Source of the DNA: Thermodesulfovibrio sp.
Lineage (GTDB): Bacteria > Nitrospirota > Thermodesulfovibrionia > Thermodesulfovibrionales > JdFR-85
NCBI GenBank assembly: GCA_027050975.1
Contig: JALUAR010000040.1
Span: forward strand, 1 to 6,081
Direction of reading: 5' to 3'
DNA length: 6,081 nt
Each line of letters opens with the position of its first letter. Position 1 is the first letter of the stretch. Below the pieces are notes generated by a model, which was not told the origin of the DNA, searched no databases, and saw only the letters and a list, made by a program, of their open reading frames with translations. Shown one piece after another: positions 1 to 6,037 of the stretch. The position numbers and the translations under genes were made by a program.

Positions 1-47
1 ACCAGGCCTTTTATATTTATTGTTTTGTCCGGCTTGATCTCTTCCAT
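1..47 (-). CDS. N-terminal fragment of a probable TusA/SirA-family sulfur carrier protein (continues off the window)
   Basis: Only the first 15 codons and two bases of the next are present, reading MEEIKPDKTINIKGL followed by GT-, which can only encode Val. The start is well supported: an AAGGAGG ribosome site lies at 53-59, five bases before the ATG. The pattern of an acidic/basic lead-in, then 'D-x-T-hydrophobic-x-hydrophobic-x-G-L', is how TusA/SirA/YedF proteins begin. In that family it is followed at once by the CPxP motif whose cysteine carries the persulfide sulfur. The diagnostic cysteine is outside the window, so the call rests on the lead-in alone. The gene lies 56 bases after hom, on the same strand, so it may be read through from alaC-hom and also from its own promoter-like sequence in the gap. 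If correct, it would be a small cytoplasmic protein passing sulfur to biosynthetic partners. It could also be another small protein with a similar beta-strand start. Confidence 0.5.
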   Translation of the reverse strand, partial: MEEIKPDKTINIKGL

Positions 48-77
48 CGTTACCTCCTTAGCAGTGAAAGTAAAAAA

Positions 78-86
78 ATTATACCA
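78..86 (-). promoter_or_regulatory. Extended -10 promoter-like element before the TusA-like gene
   Basis: On the minus strand the gap after hom reads TGGTATAAT, a full TATAAT hexamer preceded by TGN, which is the extended -10 form recognised by the housekeeping sigma factor without a strong -35. The sequence 17 bases upstream (TAAAGG, at 101-106) is a poor -35 and overlaps the hom stop codon. Transcription would begin near position 71, leaving a short leader before the AAGGAGG at 53-59. This would let the downstream gene be expressed apart from alaC-hom. The region is A/T-rich, so a chance match is possible. Confidence 0.4.
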
Positions 87-103
87 TAAACTACAGTTAG
101 CCT

Positions 104-1405
104 TTAACCTTCTTCACTCTCCACTCTGATGACCATTGTCTTATCAGCAACTACATCCAGTCTATCAATCTCCTGAATGGCTTTTTGCACATCCTCCTCC
201 CTTGCCCTGTGAGTCAGGAGCACCAGGGGTACAGCGCCTCCCACACTTCTGCCTTTCTGTATAACCGCCTCAATGCTTATTTCATATTTACCAAGAATGC
301 CGGAGATCTTTGACAGTACACCCGGTCTGTCAAGGGCTGTGCAGCGGAAATAGTACTTTGATTCTATCTCACCCATCGGTTTAACCCTTAAATCCGATCT
401 CTTTCCAATAAACTCCATCTCCTCTTTTATACTACATCTGCTTACTATCTTTTTGGCTATGTCCACAATATCCGCAACAACGGCACTACCCGTGGGCATA
501 TCTCCTGCACCGCGGCCGTAATAAAGGGTCTCTCCCACTGCATCACCTACCACATAAACAGCATTCAAAACACCATCCACCTTCGAGATAAGATAGTTTT
601 CCGGAACCATTGTCGGATGTACCCTTAATTCAACCTCTCCGTCCGTAGCCTTTGCAATGGCAAGGAGCTTTATCTTGTAGCCAAGCTCACGGGCAAAATC
701 AATATCCAGTGCAGATACCTTTGAGATACCCTCTACATACACCTTATCATAACTCAGAGGAATTCCGTAAGCAAGCGAGGCCATTAAGGTGATCTTGTGA
801 GCAGTGTCAATACCCTCTATGTCAAAAGTGGGGTCTGCCTCTGCATAGCCAAGACGCTGTGCCTCCTGCAGGGCATCCTTAAACTCTATCTTATCCTCAA
901 ACATTCTCGTAAGAATGTAATTGGATGTACCGTTTATTATTCCATAGATGGAAAGTATTCTGTTGGCGATCAGACCTTCTCTGAGAACCTTGATTATGGG
1001 TATTCCGCCGGCCACGGATGCCTCGAACCCGACCATAACTCCATTGTCTTTTGCCTTCTCGAAGATCTCTCTGCCCTCAGTTGCAAGAAGGGCCTTGTTT
1101 GCCGTGACAACATGCTTTCCATTGGCTATAGCACGGAGTATAAAATCCTTTGCAGGCTGTATACCTCCGATCAGCTCAACCACAATATGGATGTCTGGAT
1201 TTGAGAGCACCTCATTGGCATCTGTGGTCAGAGTGCCATCGGGCAGGGCAATTCCCCTGTCACGCTCTATATCAAGATCCGCTATCTTCAGGAGATTTAT
1301 GTTAAGACCTGTTTTTTCCTTAATAACTTCGGCATTTTCAAGCAGTATCTTTGCTGTTCCTGTGCCAACAGTGCCAAAGCCAATAATCCCCACATTGATG
1401 TTCAC
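104..1405 (-). CDS. hom: Homoserine dehydrogenase with C-terminal ACT domain
   Basis: Cytoplasmic enzyme that reduces L-aspartate 4-semialdehyde to L-homoserine with NAD(P)H, the branch step to threonine and methionine. The 433 residues match the usual monofunctional form, without a fused aspartokinase. Visible parts: a Rossmann nucleotide site GFGTVG (residues 9-14); the HVVTANKALLA segment with Lys104, the conserved lysine after the cofactor domain; the substrate/catalytic segment FDIEGIDTAHK with Asp200 and Lys204, spaced as the Asp219/Lys223 pair of the yeast enzyme; the YGRGAGDMPTGSAV motif at about 296-309; and an ACT domain from about 351 to 427 (YYFRCTALDRPGVLSKI), the usual site of threonine feedback control. 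The start is GTG at 1405-1403. It has a strong AAGGAGG at 1414-1420, eight bases away and lying within the end of alaC. The alaC stop and hom start share GTGA, so translation is probably coupled. No key residue is missing. Confidence 0.96.
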   Translation of the reverse strand: MNINVGIIGFGTVGTGTAKILLENAEVIKEKTGLNINLLKIADLDIERDRGIALPDGTLTTDANEVLSNPDIHIVVELIGGIQPAKDFILRAIANGKHVVTANKALLATEGREIFEKAKDNGVMVGFEASVAGGIPIIKVLREGLIANRILSIYGIINGTSNYILTRMFEDKIEFKDALQEAQRLGYAEADPTFDIEGIDTAHKITLMASLAYGIPLSYDKVYVEGISKVSALDIDFARELGYKIKLLAIAKATDGEVELRVHPTMVPENYLISKVDGVLNAVYVVGDAVGETLYYGRGAGDMPTGSAVVADIVDIAKKIVSRCSIKEEMEFIGKRSDLRVKPMGEIESKYYFRCTALDRPGVLSKISGILGKYEISIEAVIQKGRSVGGAVPLVLLTHRAREEDVQKAIQEIDRLDVVADKTMVIRVESEEG

Positions 1406-2595
1406 CTGAACAACCTCCTTATCCCTTTGATAGCCTGTCTGATCCGGTGCTCATTCTCCACAAGGGCAAACCTTACATATTCATCGCCACCCTCACCAAA
1501 GCCTATGCCTGGAGACACCGCCACCTTGGCCTCCCTCAGCATGAATTTGGCAAACTCCAAAGAGCCCATCTTTACATATGGCTCTGGAATCTTTGCCCAT
1601 ACGAACATCGTAGCCTTCGGTGGATCAATCTTCCAGCCTATTCTGTTCAGCCCCTTACACAGGGTATTGCGTCTCTTTTCATAGGTCTTTTTTATCTCTT
1701 CCACACAGTCCTGAGGCCCCCTGAGGGCAATGATACTGGCTATCTGTATTGGCTGGAACATCCCGTAGTCCAGATAGCTCTTTATTTTCGTCAGTGCACC
1801 CACAAGCTCCCTGTTACCCACACAGAAGCCCACACGCCAGCCAGCCATGGAATAGCTCTTGGTGAGGGAAAAGAACTCCACACCAACATCCCTGGCTCCC
1901 GGAACCTGCAGGAAGCTGGGTGCCTGAAAGCCATCAAATGTGAGATCTGCATAGGCAAAGTCATGTATCACTATCAGGCTGTTCTCCTTTGCAAAGTCAA
2001 CCACTTTACGGAAGAATTCCAAATCCACAACCTCAGTGGTTGGATTATGGGGAAAGTTTATTATAAGGAGTTTCGGCCTTGGCCAGGTGTTTTTGTAAGC
2101 CTTCTCAAGCTCTTCAAGAAAGTCTATTCCGGGGCCGATAGGAACGCTCCTTACCTCACCGCCTGCAATTATTACACTGTAGGGATGAATCGGATATGCA
2201 GGCGTGGGGGTGAGGGCAACATCACCGGGCTCAACAATGGCCAGAGCAAGATGACTGAGCCCCTCTTTGGAGCCGATTGTTACCACCGCCTCTGTATCGG
2301 GATCAAGGTCAACATCAAACCTTCTCTTGTACCATTCACATATGGCCATACGGAGCTGGGTTATACCTCTGGAGGCGGAATATCTGTGATTCTTCGGATT
2401 TTTTGCCGCTTCACAGAGTTTATCCACTATATGCTTGGGTGTGGGAAGGTCCGGGTTTCCCATCCCCAGATCAATAATATCCTCTCCCCTACGTCTTGCC
2501 TCGTATTTCAATGTGTTAACAATGGAAAAGACATAGGGCGGAAGCCTTCTTATCCTGTGAAACGAAAACATATCCCTGTTACTTTGTTCATTCAT
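1402..2595 (-). CDS. alaC: AlaC-like pyridoxal-phosphate aminotransferase (class I/II)
   Basis: Fold-type I PLP aminotransferase of 397 residues, closely resembling E. coli AlaC (YfdZ, glutamate-pyruvate transaminase) along its whole length. Examples are the start 'RRLPPYVFSIVNTLK', 'RRRGEDIIDLGMGNPD', 'VVTIGSKEGLSHL' and 'SLEFAKFMLREAKVAVSPGIGFGEGG'. PLP-site residues are intact: Tyr134 in TPTPAYP, Asn184 in NFPHNPTT, Asp212 and Tyr215 in HDFAYAD, Schiff-base Lys246 in SLTKSYSMAGWR, phosphate-binding Arg254, and Arg375 (EYVRFALVEN) for the substrate carboxylate. Family knowledge supports alanine formation from pyruvate and glutamate. Relatives next to hom are often annotated as aspartate or LL-diaminopimelate aminotransferases, so the true amino donor and acceptor are uncertain. 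Supplying aspartate upstream of homoserine would suit the coupling with hom. The start is ATG at 2595, with GGGGGT about ten bases upstream. An internal ATG at codon 9 has a GGG only two bases away, so it is less likely. Confidence 0.9.
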   Translation of the reverse strand: MNEQSNRDMFSFHRIRRLPPYVFSIVNTLKYEARRRGEDIIDLGMGNPDLPTPKHIVDKLCEAAKNPKNHRYSASRGITQLRMAICEWYKRRFDVDLDPDTEAVVTIGSKEGLSHLALAIVEPGDVALTPTPAYPIHPYSVIIAGGEVRSVPIGPGIDFLEELEKAYKNTWPRPKLLIINFPHNPTTEVVDLEFFRKVVDFAKENSLIVIHDFAYADLTFDGFQAPSFLQVPGARDVGVEFFSLTKSYSMAGWRVGFCVGNRELVGALTKIKSYLDYGMFQPIQIASIIALRGPQDCVEEIKKTYEKRRNTLCKGLNRIGWKIDPPKATMFVWAKIPEPYVKMGSLEFAKFMLREAKVAVSPGIGFGEGGDEYVRFALVENEHRIRQAIKGIRRLFR

Positions 2596-2628
2596 TATTA
2601 AACTTACCCCCAGTTTACTTAATTGTGT

Positions 2629-2658
2629 ATTTTACCTCTTATAGATAGATAAAGACAA
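2629..2658 (-). promoter_or_regulatory. Putative promoter for alaC-hom
   Basis: On the minus strand TTGTCT (2658-2653) and TAAAAT (2634-2629) are separated by 18 bases. They match 4/6 and 5/6 of the sigma-70-type consensus. Transcription would begin near 2622 and give a leader of about 27 bases before the alaC ATG. No terminator-like hairpin with a T run is seen between the tRNA end (2746) and here, so read-through from the tRNA promoter is also possible. The match is modest. Confidence 0.3.
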
Positions 2659-2745
2659 CATTTTTCTATACACTCTGCCGGGATATTTAACAATGGAGGG
2701 TAGCTGTATTCAAGGGCCTGGAACTTTAATTACATCCGGAGACAA

Positions 2746-2821
2746 TGGTGGGCAGGGACGGAATCGAACCGCCGACACGAGGCTTTTCAGGCCTCTGCTC
2801 TACCGACTGAGCTACCTGCCC
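2746..2821 (-). tRNA. tRNA-Phe, anticodon GAA, CCA encoded
   Basis: A complete cloverleaf of 76 bases reads on the minus strand. The acceptor stem GGGCAGG pairs fully with CCTGCCC. The D arm is GCTC/GAGC with an AGTCGGTA loop containing G18G19. The anticodon stem GAGGC/GCCTC closes the loop CTGAAAA, placing GAA at positions 34-36, so it reads UUC/UUU phenylalanine codons. The variable loop is GTGTC, and the T arm is GGCGG/CCGTC with one G-U pair and a TTCGATT loop. The discriminator is A73, and the 3' CCA is in the gene (tgg at 2746-2748 on the plus strand). It is a single tRNA, transcribed away from lnt and toward alaC. An open frame crosses it on the opposite strand, but its peptide is only the complement of the tRNA. 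Confidence 0.98.
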
Positions 2822-2846
2822 TTTCGGTTAAATTTATTGTTTTCTA

Positions 2847-2875
2847 ATAATAAACCTCTGTTGAGGCGAAGATAA
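2847..2875 (-). promoter_or_regulatory. Weak promoter-like sequence before tRNA-Phe
   Basis: On the minus strand TATTAT (2852-2847, 5/6) lies 17 bases after TTATCT (2875-2870, 3/6). It would start RNA about 19 bases before the mature tRNA 5' end. A second choice farther upstream is TTGTCA at 2925-2920 with TATTTA at 2903-2898, 16 bases apart. That -35 would overlap the -35 of the lnt promoter on the other strand. I cannot decide between them from sequence alone. Confidence 0.25.
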
Positions 2876-2918
2876 AATTAAGGGTTTTACCTGAGATTAA
2901 ATATAATAGAATAATTTC

Positions 2919-2947
2919 TTGACAAAAAGCAATAATTAGTATATTTT
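2919..2947 (+). promoter_or_regulatory. Promoter for lnt-prfB
   Basis: A perfect -35 TTGACA (2919-2924) is followed after 17 bases by TATTTT (2942-2947, 4/6). An alternative -10, TATATT (2940-2945, 5/6), has a 15-base spacer. Transcription would begin near 2953, leaving a leader of about 55 bases before the TTG at 3010. The position, just upstream of a co-oriented two-gene unit in an A/T-rich divergent gap, makes this the most convincing promoter in the window. Confidence 0.55.
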
Positions 2948-3009
2948 GACTTCTCTCTCTCAAAAAGGATAATATCACTTTAAAAACCCGGCATTTTAGG
3001 TAAACAGTT

Positions 3010-4632
3010 TTGGTCAAAAATAATCCGAATATGAAAACCCACCGCATTGTTCCTTTTGATTTCAGGAGCTATCTGCCTGCAGTACTGTCAGGCTCTGTAC
3101 TGGTTACAGCATTTCCGACTTTTCAACTGGAGGCATTGGCATGGTTTTGTCTTGTACCCTTTCTCCTGCACCTCAACACACAGGACAACAAAAGGGCTTT
3201 TAAATCAGGTGTGCTCTTTGGCCTGGTCTATTTCTTCGGTACACAGTACTGGATATACCACTCGATAAACCGATACGGAAGTGTTCCTTTTGTTATAAGT
3301 ATTGTAATCGTCTTTATGCTTTCCCTTTATGAATCCCTCTATACCGGGTTTTTTGCCCTCATTTACAGGGTTGTCATGAAAAGAACCGGGCTTCCTTCCG
3401 TATTAACCGCACCGTTTATATGGACCTCAATGGAGTATCTCAGAGGACATCTTTTCACAGGCTTTCCCTGGTCTTTGATTGGTTACACTCAGGAGGGAGT
3501 CCTCTCCATAGTACAGATAGCCGATATCACGGGCATTTATGGTGTATCCTTCCTGATTATGCTGGTTAATGCCATGGTAACAGATGTTGTACTGTTTATA
3601 AGATTAAGAAAAACAGGGTTTAATCCGTCAGCCTGGAAAGCTGTTTTTTCAATAATACTTACCATAGCCATACTGGGTGGCTCTTATATGTACGGGATAT
3701 CTAAAATTGAGACAATACAGAAGAACTTATCAGAAGCACGTAAGGTAAGAATCAGCATAATACAGGGAAACATAGATCAGTCAAAAAAATGGGACAGGCA
3801 GTATCAGGACGATGTGCTGAAAACATACATGGAATTAACCAGAAAGGCCATTAAGGAAGGACCGGACCTTGTTATATGGCCCGAGACAGCCCTGCCATTT
3901 TATTTTGATCTTGATCTGAAAAGAACGACTCAACTAAGGGTTTTTGTAAAAGAGACAGGTGTGCCTCTTCTTACCGGTGCCATGCTGATTAAGGATCAGA
4001 GAATTACCGATGATAAAAGGATGGTATACACTATAACAAATAGTGCCATTCTGCTTGACAGAGTTGGAAAAGAGACCTATGTTTATGATAAAATACATTT
4101 GGTTCCCTTTGGTGAGTATGTCCCTCTGAAAGATATCCTCTTTTTTATTGATAAGGTAGTAGTAGGCATAGGTGACTACAAACCAGGTACCAGGTATCTG
4201 AGGGCACATACCTCCTGGGGAGAATTTGCAACGATTATATGCTACGAGGCTATTTTCCCTGACCTTGTGAGGAGATTCTTCGTCAAAAGGGGGGACCTGA
4301 TTGTAAATATAACAAATGATGCCTGGTTTGGCAGAACTACAGGGCCATACCAGCATTTTTCTATCTCTAGGTTCAGGGCAATAGAAAACAGGATTCCCCT
4401 TCTCAGAGCTGCAAATACAGGAATATCAGGGGTTATTGGTCCTTCTGGGAGGGTCCTGAAAAAAACAGAACTTTTTAAAACAGCATATATTACCGAGGAG
4501 ATTCCACTGTGGCGGGGTAAAAGTATTTACAGACGTTACGGTGATATCTTTTCATACTTAACAATATCAATTACCGTATTGCTTTTAGCTATAAATAGCA
4601 AAAAAAAGATTAAGATAAAAGGAGGATTTTAA
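3010..4632 (+). CDS. lnt: Apolipoprotein N-acyltransferase
   Basis: Inner-membrane enzyme that transfers an acyl chain from phospholipid to the alpha-amino group of the diacylglyceryl-cysteine of lipoproteins, the last step of lipoprotein maturation in Gram-negative bacteria. The protein has 540 residues, slightly longer than the roughly 510 typical of proteobacterial Lnt. It has an N-terminal membrane part (hydrophobic segments around 20-52, 67-84, 92-121, 163-197 and 211-230), then a nitrilase domain from about 245 to 500 facing the periplasm, and a C-terminal anchor at about 512-528 followed by a lysine-rich tail. The catalytic triad is visible: Glu292 (VIWPETALPF), Lys361 (YDKIHLVPFGEYVP) and Cys411 (IICYEAIFPD). 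Glu369 and Glu413 match the E. coli accessory residues. The frame is closed by a TAA at 3001-3003, so the start is the TTG at 3010, with AGGT eight bases upstream, or the ATG at 3031, which lacks a ribosome site (533 residues). The stop overlaps the prfB start. Confidence 0.96.
   Translation: MVKNNPNMKTHRIVPFDFRSYLPAVLSGSVLVTAFPTFQLEALAWFCLVPFLLHLNTQDNKRAFKSGVLFGLVYFFGTQYWIYHSINRYGSVPFVISIVIVFMLSLYESLYTGFFALIYRVVMKRTGLPSVLTAPFIWTSMEYLRGHLFTGFPWSLIGYTQEGVLSIVQIADITGIYGVSFLIMLVNAMVTDVVLFIRLRKTGFNPSAWKAVFSIILTIAILGGSYMYGISKIETIQKNLSEARKVRISIIQGNIDQSKKWDRQYQDDVLKTYMELTRKAIKEGPDLVIWPETALPFYFDLDLKRTTQLRVFVKETGVPLLTGAMLIKDQRITDDKRMVYTITNSAILLDRVGKETYVYDKIHLVPFGEYVPLKDILFFIDKVVVGIGDYKPGTRYLRAHTSWGEFATIICYEAIFPDLVRRFFVKRGDLIVNITNDAWFGRTTGPYQHFSISRFRAIENRIPLLRAANTGISGVIGPSGRVLKKTELFKTAYITEEIPLWRGKSIYRRYGDIFSYLTISITVLLLAINSKKKIKIKGGF
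4618..4625 (+). promoter_or_regulatory. Strong ribosome-binding site for prfB inside the lnt 3' end
   Basis: AAAGGAGG lies six bases before the ATG at 4632 and encodes the last Lys-Gly-Gly region of Lnt. The lnt stop and prfB start overlap as TAATG. This fixes the prfB start at 4632 even though the following frame closes after 25 codons. Confidence 0.85.
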
Positions 4633-5760
4633 TGATACTTGAAAAGGACATAAGGGAAGAGTTAAAGACCATAGAGTCAAAACTGGCTGATCTCAGAGGT
4701 TGTCTTTGATGTAGAGGGGCTAAGATATCAATTAGAAGAGATAAACAGAGCGCTAACAAAAGAGGAAGTCTGGTCGGATCCTGATAAGCTCCGTACACTT
4801 CAGAAGAAAAAGGCAGAACTTGAGGATATACTAATACCGTTTCAGAAGGCAGAGGAGAGACTCGAATACCTTAATGAGTCATCGGAGATACTATTTGAAG
4901 AGGAAGGGGAGCTCTTTTTAGAAGAGTTTCATAAGGATCTGGAAGCCCTGAAAAAAGAGATCGAATCCCTTGAACTGAAACACCTTCTCTCCGGTGAACT
5001 TGACCGGAATAATGCCATCTTGGAGATACATCCTGGTGCCGGAGGAACGGAGAGTCAGGATTGGGCCCAGATCCTTATGAGGATGTATCTGAGATGGGCT
5101 GAAAGAAATGGTTTTAAGGCTGAAATCATAGACCTTCAGTACGGAGAGGAAGCTGGTATAAAGAGCGCCACTATAACAATATCAGGCCCTTATGCATATG
5201 GATATCTCCGTTCCGAGGTTGGTGTTCACAGACTGGTAAGGATATCTCCCTTTGATGCGAACAAGCGGAGACATACGTCATTTACTGCTATATTGGTTTA
5301 TCCCGAGATTGAGGATGATATAGACATAGAGATAAAGGAGGAGGACCTCCGTATAGATACATTCAGAGCCTCCGGTGCAGGTGGACAGCATGTGAATAAA
5401 ACATCCTCTGCTGTAAGAATTACCCATATTCCCACTGGTATTGTTGTCTCCTGTCAGAATGAGAGGTCTCAACATAAAAACAAGGCAATGGCAATGAAGA
5501 TACTGAAGGCCCGTCTCTATGATCTCAAAATGAGAGAACAGGAAGAAAAGATGGAGAATATCATTGGAGATAAAAAGGAGATAGCTTGGGGTAGTCAGAT
5601 AAGATCTTATGTACTTCATCCCTACAGATTAATAAAAGACCACAGGACTGGAATGGAGACAGGCAATGTGGATGCCTTTTTGGACGGAGAGATAGATGAT
5701 TTTATATATGCCTATCTTCGAAAGACTCTTCAGTCACCGGTAAATGCTGACAGGAAATAA
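4632..5760 (+). CDS. prfB: Peptide chain release factor 2, expressed by programmed +1 frameshift
   Basis: Cytoplasmic class I release factor that reads UGA and UAA stop codons and triggers peptide release on the ribosome. The gene is split between two frames: codons 1-25 (4632-4706) end at an in-frame TGA (4707-4709), and the rest runs one base ahead from GAT at 4708 to the TAA at 5758-5760. Joined, it gives 375 residues against 365 for E. coli RF2. Order: a helical domain 1 rich in Glu and Lys (about 1-115), IHPGAGGTESQDW at 132-144, the stop-recognition tripeptide SPF at 205-207, and RASGAGGQHVNKT with GGQ at 250-252. The catalytic loops therefore fall at the E. coli numbers. Residue 246 is Ala, as in most bacterial RF2, unlike the Thr of E. 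coli K-12. It is the second gene of the lnt unit. A TTG at 5020 opens a long frame but starts inside domain 2, so it is not a true start. The frameshift itself provides autoregulation by RF2 level. Confidence 0.96.
4695..4710 (+). promoter_or_regulatory. Programmed +1 frameshift cassette of prfB (codons 22-26)
   Basis: The site reads AGA GGT TGT CTT TGA T. The P-site CTT can re-pair with TTT when the ribosome slips forward one base at the slow TGA codon. An internal Shine-Dalgarno-like stretch lies just upstream (GAGGT, 4696-4700). In E. coli the same positions read AGG GGG TAT CTT TGA C. Here the CTTTGA core is unchanged and the frame geometry is the same (TGA as codon 26). However, the ribosome-binding stretch is AGAGG instead of AGGGGG, and the base after TGA is T instead of C. 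When RF2 is scarce the shift wins and RF2 is made; when it is plentiful, termination at TGA wins. Confidence 0.93.
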
Positions 5761-5784
5761 GAAGGATGTTTTTACTGACTTCTA

Positions 5785-5832
5785 CTACTATAAAGACTTT
5801 GTAAAAATTAGTAACAGCAGTAGTAATAGTAG
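5785..5832. repeat. Inverted CTACTAT / ATAGTAG pair
   Basis: CTACTAT at 5785-5791 is the exact complement of ATAGTAG at 5826-5832, with 34 bases between. The left arm extends to CTACTACTA (5782-5790), so triplet repeats of the same kind occur on both strands facing each other. As an RNA hairpin after prfB it would be weak and has no T run, so I do not call it a terminator. Confidence 0.5.
5809..5832 (+). other. TAG/TAA trinucleotide array resembling DnaA-trios
   Basis: Eight triplets in one register read TAG TAA CAG CAG TAG TAA TAG TAG, then GCGG at 5833-5836 and, twelve bases after the array, TGTTGATAA (5845-5853), whose complement TTATCAACA differs from the classic DnaA box by one base. 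DnaA-trios (3'-GAT-5' or 3'-AAT-5' repeats next to a G/C-rich spacer and a DnaA box) are the single-strand DnaA-binding element that opens bacterial origins. The order and orientation here agree with that layout. The spacer is longer than I would expect, and the sequence on the unwinding side (5761-5808) is only moderately A/T-rich. Function is inferred. Confidence 0.4.
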
Positions 5833-5865
5833 GCGGTGTAAGTTTGTTGATAATTTGAAATTTTC

Positions 5866-5913
5866 CTTACTTTTCAATGTCATATAATGGTGTATGACCT
5901 CTTGAAAAGTGGG
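5866..5913. repeat. Long imperfect palindrome (hairpin)
   Basis: ACTTTTCAA (5869-5877) pairs exactly with TTGAAAAGT (5902-5910). Inside it GTCATA (5879-5884) pairs exactly with TATGAC (5893-5898) around an eight-base loop. The two stems are separated by a small internal loop of one base against three. In RNA the outer stem can extend by two G-U pairs and a C-G pair to 5866 and 5913. No T run follows on either strand, so it is not a typical intrinsic terminator. It could be an RNA structure, a protein-binding palindrome or a cruciform. Two DnaA-box-like 9-mers lie just to its right. Confidence 0.7.
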
Positions 5914-5970
5914 TGTGAATAATAAAGGGTTTTCACAATGGATTGTCGGTCTTAGATTTTTAACAGATTC

Positions 5971-6001
5971 TTTACATGTAGTTTAAAAGTTTTTTTATAA
6001 A
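5971..6001 (+). promoter_or_regulatory. Weak promoter-like sequence toward the gene at the right edge
   Basis: TTTACA (5971-5976, 5/6) and TATAAA (5996-6001, 5/6) are 19 bases apart, slightly long for a housekeeping promoter. Transcription would start near 6008 and yield a leader of about 70 bases that includes the TTAACAA/TTGTTAA repeats. The surrounding sequence is very A/T-rich, so the match carries little weight. Confidence 0.25.
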
Positions 6002-6037
6002 TATTAAACACTTTTGGTGCAAAAATTATATGAGTTA

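Noticed and set aside
797..1409. Two open frames on the plus strand opposite hom
   Set aside because: Both are complements of conserved homoserine dehydrogenase codons and resemble no protein family.
1447..2601. 384-residue open frame on the plus strand opposite alaC
   Set aside because: It shadows a fully conserved aminotransferase with all PLP residues; the antisense peptide has no domain-like pattern and no ribosome site at its start.
2640..2650. ATAGATAGATA short tandem repeat
   Set aside because: Less than three units of a four-base repeat in A/T-rich spacer; no significance can be argued.
2855..2866. CCTC/GAGG mini-hairpin between the tRNA and lnt as a terminator
   Set aside because: Four base pairs and no real T run; it lies upstream of both divergent units, where a terminator has no clear role.
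2693..2875. 60-residue open frame on the plus strand
   Set aside because: It is the complement of tRNA-Phe; the GRNRTADTRLFRPLLYRLSYLP-type peptide is a common artefact opposite tRNA genes.
2844..3047. 67-residue open frame on the minus strand across the lnt promoter
   Set aside because: It starts inside lnt, covers the promoter region, has no ribosome site, and its composition is that of translated A/T-rich spacer.
3934..4356. 140-residue open frame on the minus strand opposite lnt
   Set aside because: It is antisense to the nitrilase domain of lnt, including the catalytic Lys and Cys codons; no independent coding signal.
4632..4709. prfB read as a pseudogene because of the early TGA
   Set aside because: The TGA is at the classical codon 26 within a recognisable slip site, and both SPF and GGQ motifs are intact, so this is regulated recoding, not decay.
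5278..5619. 113-residue open frame on the minus strand opposite prfB
   Set aside because: It is antisense to the GGQ domain of RF2; no ribosome site or family resemblance.
5020..5760. Stand-alone 246-residue open frame starting at TTG 5020
   Set aside because: It starts inside RF2 domain 2 without a ribosome site. The same frame continues upstream to 4708 with RF2-like helical sequence and joins the 4632 start through the CTTTGA frameshift.
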